Assembly (NCBI GenBank): GCA_963662175.1
Contig: OY759223.1
Coordinates: forward strand, 23,103,460 to 23,167,459
From: Aradus depressus
Taxonomy: Eukaryota > Arthropoda > Insecta > Hemiptera > Aradidae
Direction: 5' to 3'
Length of the DNA: 64,000 bases
Each line of letters starts with the position of its first letter. Position 1 is the first letter of the stretch. Position numbers and translations under genes: made by a program. This document shows positions 10,321 through 21,060 of this stretch, one piece after another. The notes beneath the pieces are model-generated. The model did no database searches. It saw only the letters and a program-made list of their open reading frames with translations, and was not told the DNA's origin.

Positions 10321-10495
10321 TTTCTTTTCTTCACTCCGCCCTATATCTATAATGTATCTTCCAAAATTAATTTTTTGTCTAATTAAGTTTGTTATATTTT
10401 TTATTTTTAATTATAAGTTTTATTGATATATAAACTTTTATATATTATATAACACATTATTATATTATGTTATGTATATATATGTATTACATTTA
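10321..10495 (+). mobile_element. LINE 3'-end fragment (plus copy)
   Basis: Shares long words (cttcactccgccctatat, aaaattaattttttgtctaa, attatataacacattatt) with 11490-11646 in opposite orientation. That copy lies downstream of a LINE C-terminal frame, so this is read as the 3' UTR of the same element. Confidence 0.65.
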
Positions 10496-10554
10496 TTTGT
10501 GAACTAGTAAGGTCAACCCTTGCTATGGTATTTGTATCTCTATAAGTAATAAAG

Positions 10555-10700
10555 TTTCATTTTATTTAGTATTTGGATTTAGGTGCCCTATATAAGTCAA
10601 CTATTGAATATTAGCGCAAACGGTGGACTGTATTCGGAGGGGAGCGAAAAGTTAATTGGTGAATTCGTTCTGGGGAAGTACATTGCCGTTGATTCATCGA
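10555..10700 (+). repeat. Family A, 3' end
   Basis: Carries aatattagcgcaaacggt, agcgaaaagttaattggtga and ttctggggaagtacattgcc, the terminal block of the family. Confidence 0.75.
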
Positions 10701-11014
10701 CGACATTTTTACTATAAATCTTCGGAGACATTTTTAGTTGCTCAAAATTGAATTTCATGCCTCAGAAGGAAGATGTAATTGATGTTCCGAAAATGTCTTT
10801 TATCATAATCATATTTTCTCTTCCAGTGCTTTTTTAGAAACTAATTTGGCAATTTCCAAATAATTTACGTCTTTTCCATAAATAGACAAAATATTACGGG
10901 TCATAGCCAAAAAAAAATTACAAATTTGATCTTTTTCAGGATTGGAAACTTCATTCTTCAACGTGGGATTCAAATATATCAAAAACCATTTTGGAAAGTC
11001 GCAGGTGAATCACT
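10701..11014. other. Unassigned AT-rich sequence
   Basis: No gene or repeat boundary could be placed. Confidence 0.35.
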
Positions 11015-11465
11015 GACTATGTACTTCCCCAGCAATTAATCAATTATTCGTTCTCCCTCTATAACTAATCGACTGATTTGGCTAAAACGCAATATTTGAC
11101 TTACATAGTTCTAAATCCTCATATTAAATTTTATGTCGATACATTCATTACATCAGCAGTTATTGGGATTTTTTAGTTGAGTACCTCTATAATCCCCCCT
11201 CCCCTTCGGCTGATACCGCTGAAAATTAATAGGTGTCCTCCTCATATGGTTTTGAACTTACAAATGAAATTTCATGTCAACACATTCATTAGAAGGGCAG
11301 TTAATAGTTTTTGTGTTGTCTTAATTCTCCCCCTTCCCTTTGGCCAATTTGGCTGAAAATTGATATGTGTTGTCCTAAGAGAACTTAGAATGTACATATG
11401 AAATTTCTCATCCATACAGCCACTCTATCGGTAGTTATCGTGTTCACACACAGACAAACAGACTT
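11015..11465 (-). repeat. Family A copy, minus
   Basis: Begins with atgtacttccccagcaatta, passes two internal repeats and ends at the 'cgtgttcacacacagacaa' word seen in the family's 5' part. Confidence 0.75.
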
Positions 11466-11489
11466 TATTTATATATTGGTATCAGGAGG

Positions 11490-12105
11490 TCGGAATAACA
11501 TAATATAATAATGTGTTATATAATATATAAAAGGTTATATATCAATACAACTTATAAATAAAAATAGAAAATATAACAAACTTAATTAAACAAAAAATTA
11601 ATTTTGGAAGATACATTATAAATATGGGGCGGAGTGAAGAAAAGAAAAATACCAACTGTTGTGAAATGTGTTATATTGAAATGTATAAGGTAAACGAGAG
11701 GGCAAATCATAATAAAACTGTTTTTCTAAATTTTAAACTATTAGTTACGAAAACAATTATTATTGATTTTTTCATCGTCATCAATACTTAACAAATTAAT
11801 TATTTTATCGGAGATTGCATTTATAATTGCGATTATAATGTGTAATATATTTATTGATACATTTGTGTCTGTATTGGTTTAACATTGGACAAGTTATGAG
11901 AATATGGAGTATGTTATCATTATCACTGTTACAAAGTGGACAAACAGAGTCAAGTTGAAATTTAGCTGGGTAATTTGTATAATTCAAATGAGTTGTATAT
12001 TTTCCTGAGACCCGTAATTGTGAAATAATTCTTTGTTTGTTTATATGGTTCCTCATTTTTAAATAACTTCCACTATTGCCAAAAGAACTGTAATTTCTGT
12101 AAAAG
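11490..12105 (-). pseudogene. Non-LTR retrotransposon C-terminus with CCHC knuckle and 3' UTR
   Basis: The minus frame (12056-11805, open upstream to about 12100) reads RISQLRVSGKYTTHL, then CPLCNSDNDNILHILITC. The C-x2-C-x8-H-x4-C knuckle is the usual last domain of jockey/I/R1-like ORF2 proteins. The 3' UTR (to about 11490) is shared with 10321-10495. Everything upstream of the knuckle is missing, and the 5' break falls beside a minisatellite. Confidence 0.7.
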
Positions 12106-12119
12106 GTATTGGAGGAGCT

Positions 12120-12405
12120 GGAGATGTTATGTGCTGCTGGGAAAGTTATACGCTACTGGGAAAGTTATGTGCTGTTGGGAAGTTATATGCTGCTGGGAAA
12201 GTTATGTGCTGTTGGGAAGTTATATGCTGCGGGGAAAGTTATGTGCTGTTGGGAAGTTATGTGCTGCTGGGCAAGTTATGTGCTGTTGGGAAGTTATATG
12301 CTGCTGGGAAAGTTATGTGCTGCTGGGAAAGTTATGTGCTGCTGGGAAAGTTATGTGCTGTTGGGAAGTTATATGCTGCTGGGAAAGTTACGTCCTGTTG
12401 TATAA
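12120..12405 (+). repeat. 18/19-bp minisatellite, about 15 units
   Basis: The unit is gttatgtgctgctgggaaa, alternating with an 18-bp variant (gttatgtgctgttgggaa) to give a 37-bp higher-order repeat. All three forward frames are open because of the repeat. I do not regard them as genes. Confidence 0.9.
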
Positions 12406-12419
12406 TGTGCTGTTGTAAT

Positions 12420-13480
12420 AAATAAAAAAATATATGTACCTATACATTTTTACAAGATTCATATAACGTTTTAACGGTACGAACATCTCCAGAGAGCAAC
12501 CTTCTGACCCAATATCCCTAGAAAATAGCGGAGGATGAAAGTTAAGTTATGGTATCTACAAAAAAAAACATTGTATCCTTTCTTATGGAAATGTAAACAT
12601 GTTACTGAATAGAAAATTTTACATGAATACAGCGCTTTGTAGTACCATGACGTGACACATTTAGGTTATGGGTCAAAATGTACACTCTTACTCCTGATTA
12701 ACCGGTGTAATGATGGCGGGTAACACGGATAAAACAGTATCAGGGTTAACTCAAAGAAACAACATGGATGTTTTTAATTTAATAATTATTTAATTTGTTA
12801 ATTTTAGTTAAATTATAAGAAGGACTCTTAAAATCCAGGGCTAAGAAACTTACAATCTTTATTGACGGGACTAAGCCCAATGTACAATTTACAATAATTT
12901 AAGTATATTTATTTAAATAATTTTCCAAACAAAAGATATAAATGCATACAGATATATTTATATTTATCTCTGTGTAAGAATAACAATAATTAAACTTGAA
13001 CACAAGAAATAAAAATAAAATTGAACAGAAAATATAAGCTTTAATTCTAAACAACCATATATTTATGAATTTAATACAATAGAAAGATTAAAAATAATAA
13101 AAAGATGACATAATAAATGGAGAAAAACTAGAAAAGTACCAATAACAACAATAATTACAATAAAAAAATAATAATAGATAAAAAATAAATAAAAGGTTAA
13201 GGGGAATGAAAGAATAATAAAAACTATTACAGAAAATAAATGAAATTTATTTTAATAATACAAATGACAATAATACAAAAAAAGGAGGGGAGAGGAATAA
13301 ATAAATGTTTACAGATCATAAAATAAGTAATAAAATATAGCAAAGTTGACTTAAGAGACCATAAGAAATAATAATGATGAAAAAAATGAATTATAATGTA
13401 AATATGGTGAAATTTTGAAATGGAGATAATATTTATACATGTTATAATAATTATTATCTATTATATATATATATATATAT
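12420..13480. other. Very AT-rich sequence without a gene
   Basis: Long runs of A, AAT and AATA words, ending in a (TA)n tract near 13465. No gene or element end is recognised. Confidence 0.5.
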
Positions 13481-13484
13481 ATTA

Positions 13485-14065
13485 GTGTTGTCCTTATGGG
13501 GTTTTGGGCTCACATATAATTTTCGTGTCGATACATACATTATATCGACAGTTTACGATACTTGAAAAATAAAATAAAACTGGTTTATTTAATATGTTGT
13601 CTAATTTCACTAACTATATATACATGGGAGTACTTTCGGTATTTCTACCATCCTCAGCCAAAAGCATAATCCTTATGCTTTTGGCTGAGGATGGTAGAAA
13701 TACCGAAAGTACTCCCATGTATATATAGTTAGTGAAATTAGACAACATATTAAATAAACCAGTTTTATTTTATTTTTCAAGTCCATTTGAATTATTTCAC
13801 AATATCTCTGCAATTATGTCAGTTTTCATTTTCGTTTACGATATATTACATCGATTTTTTTTGTTAAGTTCCCCCCTTATCCACCTCTCCTTTTTGGTCG
13901 ATTCGGCTGAAAAAATAATAGGTGTCATCGTTAGAGGGTCAGGGTATACATATACAATTTCGTGTTGATTATTTTATTATTATTATTATTAATTTTACAT
14001 AAAATTGTTGACCGATTTCATAACTTCCTCTATACTTCGAATTGCTGGGGAAATAAAAAAAAAAC
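13485..14065 (-). repeat. Family A copy interrupted by a palindromic insertion
   Basis: Family A words at 13490-13560 resume at 13834 (gtttacgatatattacatcg) and end with atacttcgaattgctgggga. The target word gtttacgata is duplicated on both sides of the insertion. Confidence 0.75.
13561..13833. mobile_element. 273-bp insertion with perfect palindrome (Penelope-like terminal piece?)
   Basis: Flanked by gtttacgata at 13551-13560 and 13834-13843. Positions 13561-13669 and 13673-13781 are perfect inverted copies (109 bp) around a 3-nt centre. The plus strand of the right arm holds CTGAGGA (13685-13691), a GGTA/TACC stem and GAAA (13705-13708), the order of a hammerhead ribozyme core. Penelope-like elements are known to carry such motifs in their repeated ends. 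Assignment is tentative. Confidence 0.6.
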
Positions 14066-14860
14066 ATTAGCACATCAAATAATTATTATATATAAGAACT
14101 CTGGGAGATCTGTCTGCGGAACGTTTCAAAATTTCATATCTATATTTAAGAATTAATAATCTTGTGGAGAAAAAAATTAACAATAAATATATAATGGAAT
14201 TTGAAGCTCTAATTATGATGTGACAAAAATGTTGAATTATTATAATTAATAAATAATTATAGTTATTTTAGTCTGATAGCTGCAAGGACTATATATTTTG
14301 GGTATGATACATGTAATTTAGGCATTATTTAGCCCAAAAGATGTCACCTTCATATTTTTTCTCTAATAATAAGCTTCATTTAGTGTAAAATAACGTACGG
14401 TTTTAGCACTTTTTTTATGCATGTAATAGCCTCTATTATTTTTGCACCTAATAATCAGAGGGTATTTAAATAGAAAGATATAATGTAAATTAGCTCAAAA
14501 TTTAAATACATAAAAAATCCTTGAATTAACAAGGTTCCATAAAAGTTCACTGAGATTTGGCTCAGTTATTATTTAATTGATATCAATTAAAAAATTCAAA
14601 ATTAACTTAATAATCATTCAGAGTGTGAAGATTTTTTGAAGGCACTTAACAATAATTTTCCAAATTATGCCTTTTCAGTAGAGGAAGTATTGATATGGAG
14701 TGATTGGTCAATTATATGCATATTTAAGACAAAATTATGGTTTTTTGAATTTTTGGGTTTTGTTCGACAGGGAAAAAATGTTGAATAGATGATAAAAGAA
14801 AAAAAAATTGACAAACCTAATTATTTTTTTTGGGCTGTGTTAAAAAAAAAATGAGGGTTA
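14066..14860. other. AT-rich sequence without a gene
   Basis: No coding features, and no element ends are visible. Confidence 0.45.
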
Positions 14861-14861
14861 C

Positions 14862-15023
14862 CGGCTATGTACTTCCCCCGGTCAAATTACGTTTTTGCTC
14901 TCCCTCCAAGAGTCAATTGACAGTTTGGGCTATATAGAGACTTCTGAACCTTTATACTAAATTTTCGATACATTCATAACATCGGAAGATATTGGGGTAT
15001 TTGAGTCGAGCCCCTGGTGTGGA
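14862..15023 (-). repeat. Family A, 3' part, minus
   Basis: Starts tatgtacttcccccggtcaa and carries the tttttgctctccctcca block. Confidence 0.7.
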
Positions 15024-15026
15024 CCT

Positions 15027-15950
15027 TCAGATTTCAAATATGAAACAAAATTGTGTCTCTCTGTGCATCTGTGAACTCGATAAGTCCAGATAATATCGAC
15101 ATAAAATTTTATATGTGTATCCAGAACGGTTCAACGCCGACACGGGTGCTGACTAAGACTAAGAAACGGATCACGGCCGCCAATCGCTGCTACTTTGGGC
15201 TACGAAAACAATTGGCGAGCAACCTTGTGTCTCGGCGCACAAAGATGGTCCTGAACAAAACGCTAATACACCCTGTATTCACCTATAGCTCGGAAACATG
15301 GACCACAACTAAAGCCGAAGATCGGGACCTCCAGATATTTGAAAGAAAAGTCATCCGTCGAGTTTTTGGCCCCGTTTGCGACTGAAGGAGGTGCAGAAGC
15401 AATAAGGAGGTGTACAAGCTGTACAACGAGTCAGACTGTGGTAAAACTGGGCAGACTTAGATGGGCCGGCCATGTTGCCAGAATGCATGAGGATATGATC
15501 CCGAAGAAACTTTTATCTGAGCTCAACGTCGAAGGGTGGGAAGACCGAGGCTGCGGTGGTCTGACTGCGTGGCAAAAGACGTCAGGAGCATCGGGATCCG
15601 TAACTGGATGACAGCAGCACAAAATAAGGGGAACATGGCGATTGATGTTGGAGGAAGTCAAGACTTGTCAGCGGGTTGTAGAGCTACACTAAACGTTAGG
15701 GGGGCGCTTAACACAAAAACTTTAATAACTGTCGTTGTAAAGAATGTATCAACACAAAATGTCATATGTAAAGTCAAAACCAAATGTGGACATAATCTGT
15801 CAAATTTCAGCGATATCAGCTTTAGGAAGGGGAGGGAGGGGGGGGGGGGTGGCGTACAGGGGAGGGGGCTTAACTGTTAAATATTATAACAAACGGTCGA
15901 CTGATTTTGGAGGGGGAGCGAAAAATTATTTGATTAATTCGTTCTAATAG
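15027..15950 (+). repeat. Family A copy carrying an RTE-like insertion
   Basis: The 5' part (15027-15135: tgtgaactcgataagtccag, ttttatatgtgtatccagaa) and the later part (15690-15950: actttaataactgtcgttgt, aattcgttct) flank an RTE-like fragment. The target is near the word caacgccgacac. Confidence 0.7.
15131..15690 (+). pseudogene. RTE/BovB-like or related non-LTR ORF2 C-terminus
   Basis: The first frame reads KRITAANRCYFGLRKQL, LIHPVFTYSSETWT and IFERKVIRRVFGPV. Later shifted frames give LGRLRWAGHVARM and GRPRLRWSDCVAKD, then LGIRNW-like text. This set, after the RT domain, is common in arthropod non-LTR elements annotated as endonuclease-reverse transcriptase. At least three frame breaks exist between 15380 and 15540. 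The catalytic RT is missing. Confidence 0.8.
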
Positions 15951-16519
15951 CTAACCTCCTAAAATAAGCAATTTTATATTGAATTAAAATTTTTTTTTAT
16001 TGATTGTATTGGTTTTAAGGAATTGGGAAGGACATTAAAAAAGATAATTTCCTCAAAAAGAATGTTTAGTTATTAGAAATTCTTTTTTCAAAAAGGGGGC
16101 CTTTGGGCACGCCTGCATGTTTCGCCCACCTACCCAGGATGCCTTGCATCTAAAATAAAGACTTGGCCTCTTTGATAAGATTGTCAACAGATTCTCTCTT
16201 CTTTTTCTAATGCAATTTGTTTTCAGGTTTTTTTTAATGGAGCGTCAATATTTTTTATTTTTTATTTATCTTTTTATTTTAAGTAAAAATAAAGACTGAT
16301 GAGATTAACATTTAAAGGTCGCGAACCACTTGAGAACCATTCGAAGGGACATTCCTCTTTGAAGAATGGAAATTGTCACAAGTTGAGTTTTGTCTCATTG
16401 TTTCGCAATTTTTTTTGTTTTACTTTCTTATATTTTATTACTGTTCGAAACACATATTTTTGGACGTTTCCTTGACCCCCCCCCCAAAAAAAAAAAAAAA
16501 AACTGTTCGTTATTACTAA
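15951..16519. other. AT-rich spacer
   Basis: Homopolymer runs near 16480. 16150 has an aataaag word, but I see no attached gene. Confidence 0.4.
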
Positions 16520-17043
16520 CTAGCAGTAATACCCGGCGTTGCCCTGGGAACTTTGACTTTTCTCCCAATATCTCCTATAAGGCTATTCAGTTCCTCGACA
16601 GTACATTCATGATGTTATAATTTTCAATTATTCATACGGAATAAGGCTTATAGTCCTTCAACTGTAGTAACGCTAGCTTTGGAGCTAAAACTAATTTATT
16701 CAAAAAGATTTCTCATTAATCGTTGCAATGGTTTTCGAGTTACAAAGATTGCGTGAGTGGATGCTGGGATGGACCAGGGGTTGATTAAAAAATAGACCTT
16801 AACCTTCCGGTAGATAAAACTTATCTATTCAAAAAGATTCCTCATTAATCATTGCAGTGGTTTTTGAGTTACAAAGATTGCGTGGGTGGATGCTGGGATG
16901 GACCAGATATTGAGGTACTAATACGCCTATAACCTTCCACAGACGATGAAGAACAAATTTTAAAAAACATTAATCAAATCCATCAAGCCGTTCGTGAGTT
17001 ATAGCGGTTCAACGCATAGACATTTTCAGCTTTATATATATGA
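16520..17043 (-). mobile_element. Non-autonomous Helitron, full copy
   Basis: On the minus strand it begins TCATATATATAAAGCTGAAA and ends with a CCCGG-type hairpin 10-12 nt before terminal CTAG, the TC...CTRR arrangement of Helitrons. It is 524 bp, the same length as the copies at 35992 and 54001, and very similar to them by eye. No Rep/helicase frame. Confidence 0.9.
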
Positions 17044-17157
17044 TAATACGATCAAAATTATAACACCCCAAAAAATGGAAAATACATTCAATTGTAATGT
17101 TTAAATTGTATCGTTTAGCAACGAATTATAAAATACATTTTTATTATTGGTAGGGAG

Positions 17158-17350
17158 GGCGCTGCTAGCTCTGAGTGTGCTTGCCTACTGACCTGAAAGC
17201 TGTGGGCTCGACACCCGGCCGAGGCTCTTACGTTTTTTATTTGGGAGGTAAAAAAAAAACGTCAGAATGCGATATTAAACGATGGTACTGAGCTTCAGGT
17301 CAGGTACTCGTTAAAGACCCCTAACCTAAGTTAAAGCACTATTATAAGTC
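17158..17350 (+). mobile_element. Divergent SINE
   Basis: Altered head (B-box-like gggctcgacaccc), a hairpin with changed stem (acgttttttA...TAAAAAAAAAACGT) and remnants of the central domain and body. It is important for the covariation finding. Confidence 0.7.
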
Positions 17351-17444
17351 ACACACAAAAAAAAAAATTTGAATAAAAAAAAATTATGTTTTTATCTCCT
17401 CCCCTGACTCATTAGACCTCACACTGTACGGGTGGGTAAGCCAA

Positions 17445-17560
17445 TTGTATATGTATTAATCTATGTGCCACTGATGATGACGCAGTTGCTTTGAAAACCG
17501 GTTCTGGTTGGGAATAAAACAGTGGGAAGACAACGTCTTTTATTTGTATGAGAAATCTTG
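17445..17560 (+). repeat. Penelope-like terminal fragment with degenerate hammerhead-like core
   Basis: CTGATGA at 17471 and GAAA at 17493 with a weak stem between, followed by accggttctggttggga and aaaacagtgggaagacaac. The same 3' words recur at 26310-26395. Confidence 0.5.
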
Positions 17561-17654
17561 TCGTACAACATCCTTCAGTATAATCTACGAGTTTTGAACG
17601 TTAAATGACAACACAATTTGTTTATTTGATTCAAATAGATTTGTTTGTTTGAAT

Positions 17655-17905
17655 TTGTGACTCATACTCGTGTTTTAACTACGAGTTTATATTACCTGTT
17701 ACCAGAGCGCTCTAGTGGACATGAGCTCCTCTACTGTGGAGTCCTCAATGTTGCCTATCTTTAGTTACCAAGTTCCTCACATCGTACAATCTCAGGACTA
17801 TCGCTTAAGGTCCCATCCGAAGGACGACGTGCTCAATGTTTTTTTACCTACCAGTTAAAAAATCTAAGGGCTTTGGTCGGATTTCGGACCTGACTTGAGG
17901 TTTGT
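17655..17905 (-). mobile_element. Divergent SINE, minus
   Basis: Contains gactcatactcgtgtttta, accagagcgctctagtggac, the central domain cccatccgaaggacgacg and an altered hairpin stem (TTTTTTTACC/GTTAAAAAA). The head is lost. Confidence 0.75.
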
Positions 17906-17997
17906 TGGCAATTGGTGATATCTATCTATTTACGGGTGGTACGCTGAATAATTATCGAATATAAAAATAATATATTATATATGAATTCAGAATTTCT

Positions 17998-18505
17998 TTC
18001 GGGAAAGTCCCATCCGAAGGACGACATGCTCAAAGTTATTTTTAACCTAAGTGAAATTTCACCTACCCAGGTTTAATTACATTAGATACGACTTATTAAC
18101 GAGCACCTGACATTTGAAAAGGCCCTGTCATCGCTTAAAGTCCCATCCGAAGGACGACGTGCTCAAGGTTGTTTTTAACTTCCCAGTTAAAACATCTGAC
18201 CTAAGTGCTCGGTAGACTACATATTTTCTGAAAAACAAATTAAGAGAGCAATGTTGGTAGATAGGCAGCAACCAGAAACGAGGATGGTCAAGCAAAGACA
18301 GATTCAGATATATCGGGAAAGTCCCATCCGAAGGACGACATGCTCAAGGTTATTTTTAACCTGAGTAAAATTTCACCTACCCAGGTTTAGTTACATTAGA
18401 TACGACTCATTAACGAGTACCTGACATTCGAAAAGGCCCTGAATCATCGCTTAAAGTCCCATCCGAAGGACGACGTGCTCAAGGTAATTTTTAACCTGAG
18501 TGAAA
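17998..18505 (-). repeat. Four SINE central domains in two tandem blocks
   Basis: cccatccgaaggacgac occurs near 18009, 18140, 18325 and 18461. The first two and the last two form a duplicated block of about 175 bp (17998-18170 and 18312-18490), separated by 140 bp of other sequence. Heads and tails are absent, so only the central part was amplified. Confidence 0.75.
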
Positions 18506-18897
18506 GAAAGTAATTGGACTTTTGTGTTTTTCCGGTTACAGTGCTTTCCCGGTTATAACTCGCTTCTCTGCTGTTCCCTTTTACGCGAACCTGTCAATGC
18601 ACAGGCAATGTTGCATTTTTATGGGGGATATTAACAATATAATGACAATATAATGTAGCCAGTTGTTTAAAGAAGTACACACAGTTTCCCACTTTTAGTT
18701 ATAAAATCGTTTTTCTTTACCATTTTGTGATGAATTAGCCAAGCGTCATTCTCGTGTGTGGTTTCTGGAGTTTTAATTTTTTTGTTAGATGTGAAAAAAT
18801 CTCTCTGAAACATTAACTTAAATGACTAATATAATTTGAAAATAACATTTGTTATTGTTAGAAGGTTAGAACGGGTCATGTCATCAGTTCTCAGTTC
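18506..18897. other. Unassigned spacer
   Basis: No gene recognised between the SINE array and the next SINE. Confidence 0.4.
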
Positions 18898-19259
18898 AAT
18901 TCGGCTTACAGGGAGCGGGTAGCTCAGTGGTATGCGTGCTTGAGTTCTGAGCTCAAGAACGTGGGTTCGAAACCCGACCGAGATCCTTAGTTTATTTTAT
19001 CTGGGAGGTGAAATAAACTTAAGCACGCCGTCCTTCGGATGGGACGTTAAGCGATGGTCCCGAGCCTGTACGATTTCAGATACTCGTTAAAGACCCTAGG
19101 TGAATAAAAATTAGGATAGGCAACATTTAGGACTCCCACAGTAGAGTCGGGCTCATGTCCACCAGAGTGGCGAATGAGCGCTTTGGTAGTAGGCGATATG
19201 ACCTCGTAGTTAAAGCCCGGGCATGAGTCATAAAACCTAACCTAACCTAATTCGGCTTA
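18898..19259 (+). mobile_element. Full-length SINE with 11-bp target-site duplication
   Basis: The SINE spans 18909-19248 with aattcggctta at 18898-18908 and 19249-19259. It has A box (tagctcagtggt), B box (GGTTCGAAACC), the perfect 11-bp hairpin, central domain and a cctaacctaacctaa tail. The anticodon-loop-like part could read CTT (Lys-like) in related copies; this is weak. Best copy for defining family limits. Confidence 0.93.
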
Positions 19260-19411
19260 TATTTAATGACACTAGATCTCCCTCGTCTTTAGTTTTTAAT
19301 TACAGATAACAAACAATAAATAGTAAGTATTATTGAAAAAATTGTACCTATTTATAAAATGTTATTTGAATAAAAAAACACATTTTCCAGGGGGGGGGCT
19401 GTAGTATACCT

Positions 19412-19490
19412 GTAGTACACTGTCCACAGGCTCGGGACTATCACTTAACGTCCCAACCGAAGGACGGCGTGCTCGAGTTATTGTGTTATT
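19412..19490 (-). mobile_element. SINE central fragment, minus
   Basis: acaggctcgggactatcact then cccaaccgaaggacggcg and gctcgagtta. Head and tail are missing. Confidence 0.7.
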
Positions 19491-19862
19491 TCACACTGTT
19501 TAGAATTTTTACTATTATTTGAGGTAAAATGGGCATCCTGTGCTGAAGCAAGGTTTTCTTCTCCCAATTGAGCACCTTATTTTCTTGGCTATTCAATTTT
19601 CCCTCTTGTTGTCAATTTTCCCCCTTGTTGTCAATTTTCCTAAGGTGCGGAATGTTTTGTCATGGGAGGAGTCAGTGTAATTGAAACGATGATCGCCCAC
19701 TATTGTGTACTCGGTGTGGAAGAAATACGTATTAGATCCTCAATGAAGACTTCAACTAACGGCAGTCTCTTCAAATACTTACCCTCGTCCATTCAGTCGG
19801 CTAATAAGACATCTTTGTCGTCTTTGTTAGTTGAATGACATAAGTAGTCTGAAGATGACTTC
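19491..19862. other. Unassigned sequence
   Basis: Includes a local duplication of a cttgttgtcaattttcc word at 19605-19640. No gene is seen. Confidence 0.4.
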
Positions 19863-19945
19863 AGTAGGGATGGGCGATAGTCGATAGTTGGTCACTATCG
19901 ATAGTCCGAAACTATCGGTGGAAATCTATCCATAGTATCGATAAT
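19863..19945. mobile_element. hAT-type terminus fragment
   Basis: cagtagggatgggcgatag, then repeated ctatcgatag words. TAGGGATGGGC-type ends with subterminal repeats are common in hAT elements. The partner end was not found, so this is a fragment or a deleted element. Confidence 0.45.
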
Positions 19946-20299
19946 TCAGTAAGTTGTGCCTTATCCTGCAAAATACTTGCCAATTCCAATATATTGTATT
20001 ATAAGAGTCCTCCAGAATCAAAACTCACAATATCCAAAATTCAATATTTCGAGAATTTGCAAAAAACCCCTCTCGATTACAATAATTGTAATTCGCCGGT
20101 TCTTGCAAATTTTTTTTTACATCCTGTTAGCACTTTAAAATGAAATGCATAAAAAAAAAAACGGATTTTTATATAGCGTTTTAAAAATAAAATCAGTAAA
20201 ATTTTGGATAATGTTAGTTTTTTCAATCCATAACTTTTATAAAACAATATCAAAAAATTAATTACCAATTGATGAAAAATACTTTTGTAAAACTTTATG

Positions 20300-20719
20300 G
20301 AACAGTAGGCAGTGATCCAGCTTCTGCAATGGGTTGTTTGGTCTTGGGTGCCGGTTTATAAGTTTCTTCGTGGCTGGATATAAATACAATATTAAATTCT
20401 AAATACAATTCCCTCTACCGATTCAGTGGTTTAAGGTCTCAGGAAAGCTATCTTTCATTAAACAGCCATATCGAAAAACTCCGACTTCTAGCTCAAATTC
20501 GTCTCCACAATAGCAATAGAAATTTTAGAATATTATTTGGAGGGCTTAGATATGAGTTTTGTCCTGAAAGTGCCTGCAGGCTCTGTAACTTAGATGAAAA
20601 GGACGATCTCATACACTTTTTGTTCAATTGTCCCTCTTTGTATATTTCCAGGCAAGCATTTCTCCACATTATCTCACCAATAGACCAGAATATTACTCAG
20701 AAACATTTGTGCATACTTT
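20300..20719 (+). pseudogene. Non-LTR retrotransposon ORF2 C-terminus with CCHC knuckle
   Basis: An open frame from about 20368 to a stop at 20717-20719 reads YRFSGLRSQESYLSLN, LLAQIRLHN and CRLCNLDEKDDLIHFLFNC. The C-x2-C-x8-H-x4-C knuckle and the preceding 'LAQIRLHN' resemble the end of jockey/I-like ORF2. It has no usual start. A 3' UTR ends near 20800. Confidence 0.7.
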
Positions 20720-20934
20720 AAATAATTTAGAAGTTAGAAAAATTAAATATTTATTTTTATTTTTTACTGTTGATTTGAAAATAAAGAATAATTTAATTTA
20801 ATTTGTTGCATGTAAGATGGATATATTTATAATTATTATTTTTTTTAAATTTATTTATTCATGTTCATGTCATATATTGTTTTATATAATTTTTGAATTG
20901 TTTCTTTTATCCTTATATTATTTATTTTGTAACT

Positions 20935-21060
20935 AGTTTTGTGAAAGAGAAAGAGGGACTAGGGAGCATGCTTAACACAAAAACAATAACTGCCATTGTT
21001 ATGAATTTATTGACACAAAATTTACCTCCAGATTCCAAATACGAAAAGAAAAATTTGAAA
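20935..21060 (+). repeat. Family A internal fragment
   Basis: cttaacacaaaaacaataac, tgttatgaatttattgacac and tccagattccaaatacgaaa. Confidence 0.6.

Noticed and set aside
10030..10334. Overlapping minus-strand frames of 60-89 codons
   Set aside because: Repeat translation of the 25-bp minisatellite.
12109..12425. Three overlapping open frames of 95-98 codons
   Set aside because: They are products of the 18/19-bp minisatellite; all forward frames are open for the same reason.
18909..18985. Functional tRNA gene
   Set aside because: The A and B boxes are good, but the acceptor and anticodon stems pair poorly, and the head is always joined to a SINE body.
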